Source: Pseudoalteromonas tunicata
GTDB taxonomy: Bacteria > Pseudomonadota > Gammaproteobacteria > Enterobacterales > Alteromonadaceae
Reading direction: 5' to 3'
Assembly: GCF_002310815.1 (NCBI RefSeq)
Contig: NZ_CP011032.1
Location: forward strand, 164,001 to 228,000
DNA length: 64,000 nucleotides
In this document: positions 44,510 to 54,334 of the stretch, one piece after another
Layout of the letters: each line of letters opens with the position of its first letter
Numbering within the stretch: the first letter of the stretch is position 1
Notes under the pieces: model-generated
Told to the model about the DNA's origin: nothing
Database searches by the model: none
What the model saw: only the letters and a program-made list of their open reading frames with translations
Translations under genes and position numbers: made by a program

Positions 44510-45892
44510 TTAGTTTTTATAAAATTTTGAGTCTTTGGTTAAGATGAGTTGCGGGTCATCAATGCCTGTTACGGTGAAAGCAACATCGGTGACTTTCTGG
44601 CTTAAATCGTAGCCATCAGCAATTAAGGTTACAGGGACTTTTTGCATCAGGCCAGGCAGCACCGTAATAGTGTTCGGTGCGTTGAGTACAGCATGTTCAA
44701 TACCTGCCACTTTGATAGTAAAGTGCTGTACTTTTTGAGTTTTATTGCTGATTGTTAAGGTATAAGGATTTTCAATTAAGCCCTCAAAATTCATGCGATA
44801 CAATACGTTGCGATCGCGCAGTACAGATACCTCCAGTGGTACACGCACCGCCAGCCAAATTGCCATAATCGCAAAAATAGCGACGGTAAACACAGCATAA
44901 CCGACTAATTTTAAGCGCCAAGGGTTGGTAGGTTTACCAGCCATATTATTTTCACTGGTGTATTTAATGAGGTCTTTTTCATAGCCAAATTTTTCCATGG
45001 TTTGGTTACAAGCATCAATACATAAGCCACAGTTAATGCATTCATATTGCAAACCATTACGAATATCGATACCCGCAGGGCAGACTTCAACACATAAATT
45101 ACAGTCGACACAGTCGCCAAGGTTTTTGCTTTTTGGGTCTTCTTTGCGTTTACGTGGGCCACGGTTTTCGCCGCGTTCGTTATCGTAAGTTACCAACAAG
45201 GTGTCTTTATCAAACATAACGGATTGAAAACGAGAATAAGGGCACATGTAAATACACATTTTTTCTCGAAGCCAACCTGCGTTGCCATAAGTACACAATG
45301 CAAATAAAAACACCCAAAACACCACTAAACCACTGGCCTGCCAAGTTGCAAGGTCAGCGTACAAATCATAAACAGGAATAAAGTAGCTCATAAATGTGGT
45401 GGCAGTGAGCACCGACATGGCAATCCAGACGGTGTGTTTTGCTGCTTTTTTTAGGATCTTTTCTCGTGTAATGGTTGATTTGTCGAGTTTTATTCTTTGA
45501 TTGCGGGTTCCTTCAATTTTATGCTCAACCCAAATAAACATCAGCATCCATACCGTTTGTGGACAAACATAACCACACCATACGCGGCCAAGCCAGTTAG
45601 TGACAAAAAATAAGGCAAACGCCCCTGCCATAAATAACCCTGCAACCAACATAAAGTCTTGCGGCCAAAGAGTGAGAGCAAAAATTTTAAATTGTTGATT
45701 GGCTACATCAAACAAAATGGCTTGCTGGCCTTGATAGGGGATAAAAGGAATTAAAATGAATCCAAGCATTAAGAGCCAGTTAAGGACTCTGCGATATTGC
45801 TGAAATCTCCCTTTTTGCTCTCGCACATAAATACTTTGATCTTGCTTGTAGGGCTTAATGATCAAATCTTCTTCTTTAATATCAAACTTCAT
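44510..45892 (-). CDS. ccoG: Cytochrome oxidase accessory protein CcoG (FixG/RdxA)
   Basis: CcoG helps assemble cbb3 oxidase, acting in copper reduction. The 460-residue protein has five membrane helices, NapH-like CGYVCPQTVW near residue 105, and two 4Fe-4S motifs, CVDCNLCVEVCP and CINCGLCIDAC, near 250-290, then an Ig-like C-terminal domain (about 360-460). GTG 45922 also opens the frame; ATG 45892 is preferred for its family-like start. The ccoNOPQ genes are not in the window. Confidence 0.93.
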   Translation of the reverse strand: MKFDIKEEDLIIKPYKQDQSIYVREQKGRFQQYRRVLNWLLMLGFILIPFIPYQGQQAILFDVANQQFKIFALTLWPQDFMLVAGLFMAGAFALFFVTNWLGRVWCGYVCPQTVWMLMFIWVEHKIEGTRNQRIKLDKSTITREKILKKAAKHTVWIAMSVLTATTFMSYFIPVYDLYADLATWQASGLVVFWVFLFALCTYGNAGWLREKMCIYMCPYSRFQSVMFDKDTLLVTYDNERGENRGPRKRKEDPKSKNLGDCVDCNLCVEVCPAGIDIRNGLQYECINCGLCIDACNQTMEKFGYEKDLIKYTSENNMAGKPTNPWRLKLVGYAVFTVAIFAIMAIWLAVRVPLEVSVLRDRNVLYRMNFEGLIENPYTLTISNKTQKVQHFTIKVAGIEHAVLNAPNTITVLPGLMQKVPVTLIADGYDLSQKVTDVAFTVTGIDDPQLILTKDSKFYKN

Positions 45893-46009
45893 AGTGGTTT
45901 TCTCGATAACGGTAATAACCACTTAACTCAAGGAGTATGCCATGTTTTAACATGTTTAATTTATTGATTTTAAATGATTTAAATTTTAGGTTGGCTTTTT
46001 TGTGTGTGA

Positions 46010-46038
46010 TATATCGTGGGGTGCACGGTATATCGTGC
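46010..46038. promoter_or_regulatory. Direct repeat and dyad upstream of ccoG
   Basis: TATATCGTG occurs at 46010-46018 and 46029-46037, 19 bp apart (about two helical turns). The second copy is part of GCACG-6-CGTGC (46023-46038), a perfect 5-bp dyad. The pattern is operator-like but no regulator is known to me for it. Confidence 0.4.
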
Positions 46039-46152
46039 TTTTTGGTAGTGTGATCATTAACGCATGATATTTTACCAAATTGTTGATTGTTATTACCGAG
46101 TGATAATATAAAAGTATTAGCTAAATTTGATATGTTTATTCAATTGAGATTT

Positions 46153-47664
46153 CTATAGCGTACAGCAGGTATTTCGACCACTATTTTTAGCTTGGTATAA
46201 CGCTTTATCAATGCGGTGAAATAGACTTTTGCTGGTATCGCGCGCATGTAAATAACTAGTGATACCTAAACTGATGGTAATGTTAAATTCATCATGGAAC
46301 GAATGTACCTGCGTGAGTCTACGTAGTTTTTCGGCGAGCTCAGCTGCTTGTTGCTGGCCAGTATTAGGAGTAATAATTAAAAACTCTTCACCACCCCAAC
46401 GAAATAGGCTGTCTGATTCACGAATATGCGCTTTGAGCAATTGTGCAACTTGAATCAAAACTTGATCGCCTGTTAAGTGTCCATATTTATCGTTTACATT
46501 TTTAAAGTGGTCAATATCAATTAAAATAATAGAAAGTTCAGTACTATAACGTTCGCTATGGGCTATGTTACTTTCTAGTTTTTCATTACACGCTATCCGG
46601 TTTCCCACCTGCGTAAGCGTATCGGTACGACTTTCGCTTCGTAATTTTATTTCTTTTGAGTCATCTTTAATGATGGCTATCGACCTTTTTTCGTTGTTTT
46701 GCCAATAAGAGGCCACTGAGATGCTGACTGGAATATTTTGACCATGTTTGTTTTTGGCAAATAGCTGAGACTTTCGATTCTGCATAGCTAAATGTTGATA
46801 TGATTGAATAAACTCAGTGCGTTTTTTATGATGTGTGGCGCGATATCTATCGGGTACTAACTCATCAATGCATAGTTTTTTTAATGAAGATAATTGATAG
46901 TCAAAAAGTTCACATGCTTTTTTATTTGCTCTAATAATTAATCCCTTTTCGTTGGCGTTGATAATAGCGTATGGAGAGGCGTTAAAAAGCGCTTCAATTT
47001 CGTTATATTTACTGACCAATAAAGATAAGGTAAAAACCAAGTAACCAAAACAAAGCACCAACAAGCCAATGATAATTGTAAAAAAATAAACTAATAAGTT
47101 TTCAAATTCTTGTAAGTTTTCTTCGGCTTTTTGTTTGGTTGATGCGACAGATGAGCGGGTTTGGGCGATTATATTTCCTAGTGCTTGGATGGCATGTGTA
47201 TCATCAACCCTTACCTTTAAATCTATTTGTTCGATATCTAAATTATTTGAAATAAGTTGATGAGCAATCGAAAGTTTTTCTTGGTAAAGCACAACCGTAT
47301 CACGTAAAAGATTGATGTTGGTTATTTGATCTTCGTTTAAGTCGAGTTTGAGATAAGCGTCAATGGCATCAAGTGTAATTTGTGCTTTATCGATAGCTTT
47401 GTAGTAGTAATTAACATCTTTGCGTAGCACATAATTTTTAAAGTTATGAATAAAACCGCCATAACCAAAGCCATAGATAAGATCTTGGAGAAAATGAGAC
47501 CGCTTAATTTCTGGAGTTGAAAATTGGACTAATATATCTTCAGAATATTTTGCTTGTTGCCAAAGCTTTAAGCCAAATAAAGCGACAGCTGCGATACAAA
47601 TTAGCCCTAAAATAACTGCGCCTAGTAACTTTAATTTTAAAGTGAATCTATTTTTTATATCCAT
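46153..47664 (-). CDS. PAS-GGDEF diguanylate cyclase, membrane-bound
   Basis: Two membrane helices (about 12-33 and 190-212) flank a periplasmic four-helix-like sensor; a PAS domain follows (about 220-340, NASPYAIINANEKGLIIRANKKACEL core ASPYAIINANEKG), then GGDEF (about 345-503) with active site RWGGEEFLI. An RESD inhibitory site five residues before GGEEF suggests product inhibition. All catalytic residues seem intact, so it should make c-di-GMP from GTP. Signal unknown. No effector gene adjoins. Confidence 0.92.
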   Translation of the reverse strand: MDIKNRFTLKLKLLGAVILGLICIAAVALFGLKLWQQAKYSEDILVQFSTPEIKRSHFLQDLIYGFGYGGFIHNFKNYVLRKDVNYYYKAIDKAQITLDAIDAYLKLDLNEDQITNINLLRDTVVLYQEKLSIAHQLISNNLDIEQIDLKVRVDDTHAIQALGNIIAQTRSSVASTKQKAEENLQEFENLLVYFFTIIIGLLVLCFGYLVFTLSLLVSKYNEIEALFNASPYAIINANEKGLIIRANKKACELFDYQLSSLKKLCIDELVPDRYRATHHKKRTEFIQSYQHLAMQNRKSQLFAKNKHGQNIPVSISVASYWQNNEKRSIAIIKDDSKEIKLRSESRTDTLTQVGNRIACNEKLESNIAHSERYSTELSIILIDIDHFKNVNDKYGHLTGDQVLIQVAQLLKAHIRESDSLFRWGGEEFLIITPNTGQQQAAELAEKLRRLTQVHSFHDEFNITISLGITSYLHARDTSKSLFHRIDKALYQAKNSGRNTCCTL

Positions 47665-48015
47665 ATGAAAAGTTTTTCACTCCAATCCTTTGAAATTATC
47701 TAAAGTATTGCAGAATAAAAGCCAAACTCAATATGAATGTGTGATTTGTTTATTTGGAAATTATTGATATTTTTTTTTTAAAATAAAGACATAAATAACT
47801 TGATAGTCAGTATTTGCTTATTTGTGGAACCTAAATGCAAATATCATTTAAGTGCCCTAACTTGATATAAAAAGGCACTTTGATATCAGTAAAACAACGT
47901 GTGTAATAGTGGTAATTAACCAAAGGTTTAGATGTAAAACTTTGCAAATAAACTCATTGGTATAAGCGCTATAAATAGCGCCTAGAAAAGGCTTGGTTAT
48001 CCGCCGTCAAAGTGA
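47665..48015. other. Intergenic, AT-rich, with two hairpins
   Basis: No open frame. AAGTGCC and GGCACTT (47850-47880) form a 7-bp stem, and GCGCTAT/ATAGCGC (47966-47981) a second one 35 nt after deoC that may act as its terminator. The rest presumably contains the promoter of the cyclase gene. Confidence 0.45.
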
Positions 48016-48789
48016 TTAGTATTGTGATGATTGCGACGAGATCTCATCATGGCCTAAGGTAACAAGTAAATTATTTAACAGGCTTGAGGCTCCAAAGCGA
48101 AATGTGTTTTGGCTGAGCCATTCATCACCTAAAATACGAGTTGCTAGCTGTAAATATTGCGCCGCTTGTGTGGCATCTTTTACTCCTCCAGCAGCTTTAA
48201 AACCACACTTTGGGTTGTGTTCTTTAATTGCTTCAAGCATTATTTTTGCCGCATCTAAGGTTGCGTTGATAGCGACTTTTCCGGTTGATGTTTTGATAAA
48301 GTCAGCACCAGCAGCAATGGCGATTTCAGACGCCTTTTTTATCAAAGCAGGCTGGTTTAATTCACCCGATTCAATGATGACTTTTAAAATAGCTTTATTG
48401 TTGCATATCGCTTTACAGCCTTTAACTAAGTCAAAACCAATTTGTTCATCACCACCCATCAGTGCGCGATAAGGAAAAACGACATCAACTTCATCAGCCC
48501 CCGCTTCGATTGCTGCAACCGTTTCTTTAACAGCAAGTTCAATATCCGCATCGCCAGCGGGAAAGTTTGTCACTGTGGCTATTTTGATATCGTTAGCACC
48601 TAGTTGCGTTAATGTTTGGCGTGCTAAGCCAATAAATTTGGGGTAAATACAAATGGCAGCAGTATGACCGGCAACTGACGATGCTTGGTGACATAAAGCG
48701 ATGATTTTTTCTGCGCTGTCATTCGTATTTAAACTGGTTAAATCCATAAAATTTATGGCTTGCTGAGCGGCGTGTTTTAAATCGTTCAT
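48016..48789 (-). CDS. deoC: Deoxyribose-phosphate aldolase DeoC
   Basis: DeoC cleaves 2-deoxyribose 5-phosphate to glyceraldehyde 3-phosphate and acetaldehyde. The Schiff-base lysine lies in FIKTSTGK near residue 165; MDLTSLN near 16, [15 protein letters not shown] near 98 and [13 protein letters not shown] near 198 are family motifs. Length 257 fits the E. coli-type subfamily (259). No deoABD genes adjoin it. The ATG lacks a strong ribosome site. Confidence 0.95.
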   Translation of the reverse strand: MNDLKHAAQQAINFMDLTSLNTNDSAEKIIALCHQASSVAGHTAAICIYPKFIGLARQTLTQLGANDIKIATVTNFPAGDADIELAVKETVAAIEAGADEVDVVFPYRALMGGDEQIGFDLVKGCKAICNNKAILKVIIESGELNQPALIKKASEIAIAAGADFIKTSTGKVAINATLDAAKIMLEAIKEHNPKCGFKAAGGVKDATQAAQYLQLATRILGDEWLSQNTFRFGASSLLNNLLVTLGHDEISSQSSQY

Positions 48790-49040
48790 AAAGAAAAGTT
48801 GCCTAAAAAAGTGTTGTCTCGCTCGAGGTTAAGCAATCTTTCTTTGAAATACCATTACTTTTTATGAAGAAAATACCATTAACTAGCAAGTAGTTAGGGG
48901 GCGTAGATTTTAAAGGTTAAGTTTTTAACGTACCTAAGATATCAATTTGAAGTAATGCGATACACCTGTTATAAAAACAAATCTATTTTGTAGTTATAAA
49001 TTGTTTTTATGTCGTCAGTTTTGAATCAAAGAGCCAAATA
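48790..49040. other. Intergenic region between deoC and tag
   Basis: Divergent 250-bp promoter region, AT-rich. No clear operator was recognised. Confidence 0.3.
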
Positions 49041-49631
49041 ATGAGTGAAATTACCTTTAACCGTTGACATTGGGTTGATTTAACAAAGGCAGATTATGTG
49101 CAATACCACGATGAAGAATGGGGAGAGCCGGTCTACGACGATAAAAAAATGTTTGAATTTGTGGTATTAGAATCTGCGCAAGCAGGGCTTAGCTGGTACA
49201 CTATTTTAAAACGCAGAGCAAACTACCGTGCAGCCTTTGCGCAATTTGATGTTGAGCAAGTTGCTTGTTTTGATCAGCAAAAAGTGGAGTCATTAATGCA
49301 AGACAGCGGCATTATCCGCAATCGTGCGAAAATTAATGCCACCATTTCAAACGCTCAAGCATTTATAAAAATTCAGCAAGAATTTGGTAGTTTTTCAGAT
49401 TATTTATGGGCTTACTTTAACTACCAACCCATAGTAAACCTGCCTAAATGTAAAAGCGATTATCAAGCGACCTCAGATATTTCTGATAGCATTAGTAAAG
49501 ATTTGAAAAAGCGCGGTTTTAAGTTTTTTGGTTCAACCATTTGTTATGCACACTTACAAGCCTGCGGCTTAATAAACGATCACAGTGCTGATTGTTTTAA
49601 ATCAGCATTAAAAAAGGTCAATACGCCCTAG
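49041..49631 (+). pseudogene. tag: 3-methyladenine DNA glycosylase I (tag) with in-frame TGA at the zinc Cys
   Basis: From ATG 49041 the frame reads MSEITFNR, TGA (49065-49067), then HWVDLTKADYVQYHDEEWGEP and a full Tag sequence (QAGLSWYTILKRR, GIIRNRAKI, LKKRGFKFFGSTICYAHLQACGLINDH). In Tag the N-terminal RC-x-W motif carries a zinc-ligand Cys (Cys4 in E. coli); TGA stands at exactly that codon. The other ligands (His in YHDEEW, His and Cys in NDHSADC) remain. It is either a recent nonsense mutation, a sequencing error, recoding to Sec or Cys, or translation restarts at GTG 49098 without the zinc Cys. Everything else is intact. Confidence 0.75.
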
Positions 49632-49640
49632 CTTTTTGGG

Positions 49641-51365
49641 TTACTCGTGCATCCAATATCCTGGATGTTCTGTAAAATAACGATATTGACGTTTAGGTGT
49701 TTGGCAGGTTTGCAACTCGTTTGCTACCGAGAGCAAAATCCAATCTTCACGATGGGCTGTGCCCATGTTTTTCCCGCCTGATAAGTCAAAACAACTTAGT
49801 TCTGTGCTGCTGGGTACCAACAAATAACGGTTAGTTCCTTCTTGTAGCCATTGATAGGCATTGCGCTCTTGCTCTTCAACTGGTGCTAGGTAACTAAAGT
49901 GAGTCACACTCATTGGTGAAAATAAAATAAACTGTTCTTTGAACTTTATTAAACCTAACTCAGCATCTTCGCCAATATGCGCTGCGACATCATGCATTAA
50001 GCTTTTTGGGGTGCGAATATCTTCAAGTAAACTGTATCCCCAAGTGCTAATGAGCGACCATGACAAAGCGCTAACAAATGCAATACGAATTAATGCCACT
50101 TGTTTACGTAGTGCGATTAAACCAACAATCCAAAGTGTACTTAAAGTTAAAATTAAATAACTAAAGTGAGTTAAATCATTGGTGTAGTCGGCTAGTTTTT
50201 TCAAAATTTTAGGGTGGTGTATAAACGCAAATATTCCCACTACCAATAAAATCATCGCTAATAGCCATAGTAATGCGCTCACTAATCGCTCAAACCAGCG
50301 ATTAATTGTTTGGCCGGTTAACATTGCAGAGCATGCTAAGGCGAGCATAGGTAATGCAGGTAAAATATACACATTACGTTTACCAGGGCTAAGGCTAAAA
50401 AACAAAATAACTAGGGCAACCCAAATAAGCAAAATAGCGATAATAGGGTCGGCCTTTACTTTATTGACTACGGTTCGCCAATAAGTAATCAATAAAAATG
50501 GGATTGGAAACCACAACCAAGGAATAACGCTTACCATAAAAAAATACCAAGGTTTAATGTGGTGCCATGAATTCACATAGCGCTCGCCAGTTTGCTTAAA
50601 TAAAATATTATTTTGATAAGCGACTAATTCAGGCGTATTAAGCGATTGCACGGTCAGTACCATAGGAATAAGCCAGCATGCAATTACACTGAGCAACGCA
50701 ACAGGGCCAAGTAAACAGCGCCAAGTTAAACGACCAGCAAACAATTGTTTGTCTTTTAAGCCATAAATGATAATTGGGATCATCATTAACAAAGGTAAAA
50801 ATCCTACACCTTTGGTGATCACACCTAGGCCCATAAAGGCCCAACCAAGAAAATACCAGCGCCAGCCATCACCAAGCATGAAATGGCGCACCAAACCGTA
50901 ACAACCAAGCGTGATCCAGCACATCACCATAGCATCGATTTGTGCTGCTTTAGCTTGAATTAAAAACTGAGGCACTAATAGCAATAACAAGGCCGCATTA
51001 CGAGCAATGCGCACATTCCAAAGCCTTGCGCCTAAATCATAAACAAGAAAAACAGTCAGTAAACCACACAAGGCATTGGGAATTAAAAACGCCAGTTTTA
51101 AGTCGCCAATTAGTTTATAACATGCTGCAATTGCCCACATAAACACCGGTGGTTTATCGGGGTAGTATTCACCTCCACGCATCGGAAAGAGCCATTGATT
51201 GGCCGCCACCATTTCTCTGGCAACTTCAACAAATCGAGGTTCATCGGCAGGCCACGGAGAGCGAAAACCAATACCAACTAATAACAATCCTAAGCTGATG
51301 AATAAAAGAGGCCATAAAACCTGGTAATAGTCATCACTATTAAAGCGATCACGAAACGATTGCAT
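49641..51365 (-). CDS. ArnT-family membrane glycosyltransferase (GT83/PMT-like)
   Basis: A 574-residue protein with about 12 hydrophobic helices and a soluble C-terminal 140 residues. The first periplasmic loop PWPADEPRFVEVAREMVAAN carries the DE-type acidic site of GT-C enzymes, and PDKPPVFMWAIA near residue 75 is typical of ArnT. ArnT transfers aminoarabinose or other sugars from undecaprenyl phosphate to lipid A; the sugar here is unknown. It follows AAGGAG. With the next two genes it forms a lipid-linked sugar cluster. Confidence 0.87.
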   Translation of the reverse strand: MQSFRDRFNSDDYYQVLWPLLFISLGLLLVGIGFRSPWPADEPRFVEVAREMVAANQWLFPMRGGEYYPDKPPVFMWAIAACYKLIGDLKLAFLIPNALCGLLTVFLVYDLGARLWNVRIARNAALLLLLVPQFLIQAKAAQIDAMVMCWITLGCYGLVRHFMLGDGWRWYFLGWAFMGLGVITKGVGFLPLLMMIPIIIYGLKDKQLFAGRLTWRCLLGPVALLSVIACWLIPMVLTVQSLNTPELVAYQNNILFKQTGERYVNSWHHIKPWYFFMVSVIPWLWFPIPFLLITYWRTVVNKVKADPIIAILLIWVALVILFFSLSPGKRNVYILPALPMLALACSAMLTGQTINRWFERLVSALLWLLAMILLVVGIFAFIHHPKILKKLADYTNDLTHFSYLILTLSTLWIVGLIALRKQVALIRIAFVSALSWSLISTWGYSLLEDIRTPKSLMHDVAAHIGEDAELGLIKFKEQFILFSPMSVTHFSYLAPVEEQERNAYQWLQEGTNRYLLVPSSTELSCFDLSGGKNMGTAHREDWILLSVANELQTCQTPKRQYRYFTEHPGYWMHE

Positions 51366-51377
51366 TTTCTCTCCTTA

Positions 51378-52040
51378 TTATTCGGTGACCAGCTCAGACA
51401 CTTGTTTACGCAAACGTGAGCGATAAAGATAAGTACCTATAATGCTTGAAATCACAAACAAACTAATGCTGATAGCCAGCTGATAATGATCGGATAAACC
51501 AATGCCTGCACCGGCAAAACTAAAAATCAGCATTTGGGGTAAATAACCAATTGTGCTGCCAATAAAAAAGCCATGAGCCGGAACGTGAGTGGCGCCAGCA
51601 AAAAGGTTGGTCAATAAGTTACTGCCTACAGGCAATAAGCGGATCATTAATACTTTAAGCCAAGTTTGTGTGCCAATGAGATTTTCAAACTTTTGCAATC
51701 GCTGGCCAAAGCGTTTTTGTAAACTACTGCGAACGGTGAGGCGGGCGACATAAAATGCAATGATACAACCAAGTAGCGTAGCTAAGGTTGAAAACAATGC
51801 GCCATTTAAGCCACCTAAAGCAAAACCAAACACAAACGCAATGACTTGGCGAGGTCCGCCAATGGCGGTAAAAAGTGCGCCAATACCAAGCAAAATAAAC
51901 AGCCCTAACGCACCTTGTTTGGCAACAAACTGCGCAACCCAATTGCTGTCGGTAAGATGCTCAAACATGCCTTGCTGAGTTGCTATCATTAGAATTAGCA
52001 AGACGCTGATAATAAATAATGTTTTTAAAATGCGTTTCAT
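51378..52040 (-). CDS. TVP38/TMEM64 (VTT-domain) membrane protein
   Basis: A 220-residue membrane protein with about five helices and the VTT/SNARE-associated core: GGPRQVIAFVFGFALGGLNGALFSTLATLLG (core AFVFGFALGGLNGALFSTLA), VLMIRLLPVGSNLLTNLFAGAT and GFFIGSTIGYLPQM. DedA-superfamily members include undecaprenyl-phosphate and phospholipid translocases. Its ATG overlaps the stop of the GT2 gene (ATGA), so the two are translationally coupled; a role in recycling or moving lipid carriers for the neighbouring transferases is plausible. Confidence 0.87.
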   Translation of the reverse strand: MKRILKTLFIISVLLILMIATQQGMFEHLTDSNWVAQFVAKQGALGLFILLGIGALFTAIGGPRQVIAFVFGFALGGLNGALFSTLATLLGCIIAFYVARLTVRSSLQKRFGQRLQKFENLIGTQTWLKVLMIRLLPVGSNLLTNLFAGATHVPAHGFFIGSTIGYLPQMLIFSFAGAGIGLSDHYQLAISISLFVISSIIGTYLYRSRLRKQVSELVTE

Positions 52041-52774
52041 TCTTCGGCTTTATTAGTTTGAGTCGCTTTACTGATATTAACGATTTTAGAGCGTCGAATT
52101 AGCCACATAACCCCTAAAATATCAACAATTCCAACCCAAGCTCGGTTCCAAGCTGTGTATTTTGATACCCCAACGGTACGGTCGCGATGATTAACCTCGG
52201 AAATTAAAATTTCACCACCCATACGACGAACCAGCGCGGGAATATAGCGATGCATATGATTAAAATAAGGGAAACGTAAAAAGGTCTCGCGGGGAAATAG
52301 CTTTAAACCACAGCCGGTATCGGGCACACCATCGTGCAGTAATGCATCGCGGACCTTATTGGCAAAGCGAGATTGAAAGCGTTTCCAAGCAGTATCCTTT
52401 CGATTTTTGCGATAACCCGCTATGCAAAAATGTGGTGAGTTAATGTTAGGTAATAAAGCGAGCATAGCAGGAATATCAGCAGGATCATTTTGGCCATCGG
52501 CATCAAGCGTTACGATATATTGCCCTTTTGCATGATGCACAGCGGTGTAAATCGCGGTGCTTTGACCTGTACTTGCGTTATGACGAATTGCATGCGCATT
52601 ACAGTTCATTTGCTGACCTGTTGTGATGATTTCATCAAAGGTATTGTCTGAGCTGCCATCATCAACAACAACAATTTCAAATTCGGTCAAACCTTGTAAG
52701 GCATGACAAATTTCAATCATTAATGGGCCTATATTGCCTACTTCATCTTTTGCAGGGATCACAACAGAAATCAA
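52037..52774 (-). CDS. GT2 polyprenyl-phosphate glycosyltransferase (DPM1/ArnC-like)
   Basis: A 245-residue GT-A enzyme: SVVIPAKDEVGNIGPLM at the start, EIVVVDDGSSDNT near 38, the metal-binding LDADGQNDPADIP near 88, and GCGLKLFPRETFLRFPYFNHMHRYIPALVRRMG further on. It should charge undecaprenyl phosphate with a sugar for the ArnT-like enzyme. The frame opens at 52900, but the extra 42 residues are unlike the family; TTG 52774 has AAGGAT seven bases upstream and starts right at the first strand, so it is preferred. There is little C-terminal membrane segment. Confidence 0.85.
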   Translation of the reverse strand: MISVVIPAKDEVGNIGPLMIEICHALQGLTEFEIVVVDDGSSDNTFDEIITTGQQMNCNAHAIRHNASTGQSTAIYTAVHHAKGQYIVTLDADGQNDPADIPAMLALLPNINSPHFCIAGYRKNRKDTAWKRFQSRFANKVRDALLHDGVPDTGCGLKLFPRETFLRFPYFNHMHRYIPALVRRMGGEILISEVNHRDRTVGVSKYTAWNRAWVGIVDILGVMWLIRRSKIVNISKATQTNKAEE

Positions 52775-52900
52775 AAGCCTATCCTTTGTTCTCTTTAAAA
52801 AGAAGCAATACAGTATCGCAATTTTATGACAATAAATATGGTCAATTCGGACAAAATTCCGACTTTTTGTCCAAATGTCACTTTTTATATAATACACCAT

Positions 52901-54325
52901 TTAGCGTTGGCGTTTTATGCCTAACTTTTGCATTCGAGAGCGTAAGGTACTGGCCGGTAAGGCTAAAATTTTAGCTGCTCCTTGCTCTCCACCAATCACC
53001 CAGTGGCAATGTTTTAATACTTGCAGAATGTGGTCTTTTTCTGCCTCAGCGAGGCTGGCTAAAGAATGACTCTGAGTTACTTGATTAGGAACCAATTTTT
53101 GTTGCAATTTTAAGGTGTTGGAATGCGATAAAATGACTTCACGCTCAAGAATATTTTGGAGCTCTCTGATATTTCCAGGCCAATCATATTTCATTAGAGC
53201 CGCTAAACTTTGTTGGTTAATGCTTTTTATTTGTTTACCGAGCTTTTTATTCAAATGCCCTAAAATATTGATGCACAACAATGGAATGTCTTCTAATCGT
53301 TCGCGTAAGGCTGGCACCGCAATAGGAAATACATTTAAGCGATAGAATAAGTCCATCCTAAAAGTACCTTTTTCAACCATTGCACGTAAATCACGATTAG
53401 TTGCTGCAATAATTCGAATATTGACTTTGATGGTTTGATTTCCACCGACACGCTCAAACTCTTGTTCTTGTAATACCCGAAGCAGCTTACTTTGCGCTGC
53501 AAGTGATAACTCACCAATTTCATCTAAAAATAGGGTGCCTTTATCAGCAAGTTCAAAGCGACCTTTGCGGCGCTCGTTAGCTCCGGTAAATGAGCCTTTT
53601 TCGTGGCCAAAGAGCTCAGACTCGAGTAAGTTCTCACTAAAAGCGGCGCAGTTTACTTTGACTAAAGGGGCATTTTTGCGCTGACTTAGTTGATGAATAT
53701 TTCGTGCAACCAGCTCTTTACCTGTGCCATTTTCACCTAAAATGAGCACAGTACTGTCGGTTTTACTAACTAATTCGATTTGGCTGAGCATCGACTGATA
53801 AATTGCGCTTTGTCCCACTAAGCCAGAACCAGCCCAGCTTTCAGATAACTCACTTTGTAAATAGACGTTTTCAGCTAGTAGTTTCTCACTTAACTGCCGG
53901 ATTTCACTCAGTGCGTTACGCAGATCTAAATCAGTTTGTTTTTGCTGGCTAATATCTCGAAATAATGCCACAGCACCAACTATTTCACCTTGGTGATAAA
54001 CCGCTGTTGATGTGTATTCAACATCAAATCGGCTGCCATCTTTACGCCAAAAAACTTCGTTATCGACATGCCTTGTTTTACCGTCTTTTACGGTTGCATA
54101 AATATGACACTCGTCCGCTGGATAACAGCGACCATCAGCATGGCTATGATGATGGTACTGATGGATTTTTTTACCAAGTAACTCATTGTTTTGCCAGCCA
54201 GTCATCCGCTCGGCCGCAGGATTAATAAAAACTGCATTACCTTCAAGGTCAAAGCCGTAAATTCCTTCAGCTACAGCATTGAGCAGTAAGTCTGAATTCG
54301 CTAATAAGTCTTTTAAATCGTTCAT
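52901..54325 (-). CDS. PAS domain sigma54-dependent activator, Fis-type HTH
   Basis: N-terminal PAS (about 10-125, GFDLEGNAVFINPAAERMTG core), AAA+ domain (about 165-400) with Walker A GENGTGKE, ESELFGHEKGSFTGA and Walker B LFLDEIGEL, then a Fis HTH at the end (ILALPASTLRSRMQKLGI). The sigma54-contact loop is GSFTGA, a known variant of GAFTGA. PAS implies sensing of redox, gas or a small ligand. It may regulate the divergent ABC genes or the genes downstream; no -24/-12 promoter was evident by eye. GTG 54337 and ATG 54325 are both possible starts. Confidence 0.88.
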   Translation of the reverse strand: MNDLKDLLANSDLLLNAVAEGIYGFDLEGNAVFINPAAERMTGWQNNELLGKKIHQYHHHSHADGRCYPADECHIYATVKDGKTRHVDNEVFWRKDGSRFDVEYTSTAVYHQGEIVGAVALFRDISQQKQTDLDLRNALSEIRQLSEKLLAENVYLQSELSESWAGSGLVGQSAIYQSMLSQIELVSKTDSTVLILGENGTGKELVARNIHQLSQRKNAPLVKVNCAAFSENLLESELFGHEKGSFTGANERRKGRFELADKGTLFLDEIGELSLAAQSKLLRVLQEQEFERVGGNQTIKVNIRIIAATNRDLRAMVEKGTFRMDLFYRLNVFPIAVPALRERLEDIPLLCINILGHLNKKLGKQIKSINQQSLAALMKYDWPGNIRELQNILEREVILSHSNTLKLQQKLVPNQVTQSHSLASLAEAEKDHILQVLKHCHWVIGGEQGAAKILALPASTLRSRMQKLGIKRQR

Positions 54326-54334
54326 AAATAAAGC

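Noticed and set aside
49065..49110. SECIS element after the tag TGA
   Set aside because: Only short imperfect stems are visible by eye; not enough to call a selenocysteine signal, though folding software should decide.
52775..52900. N-terminal extension of the GT2 protein from the upstream start
   Set aside because: The 42 extra residues are unlike the family and a TTG with a good ribosome site begins at the first beta strand.
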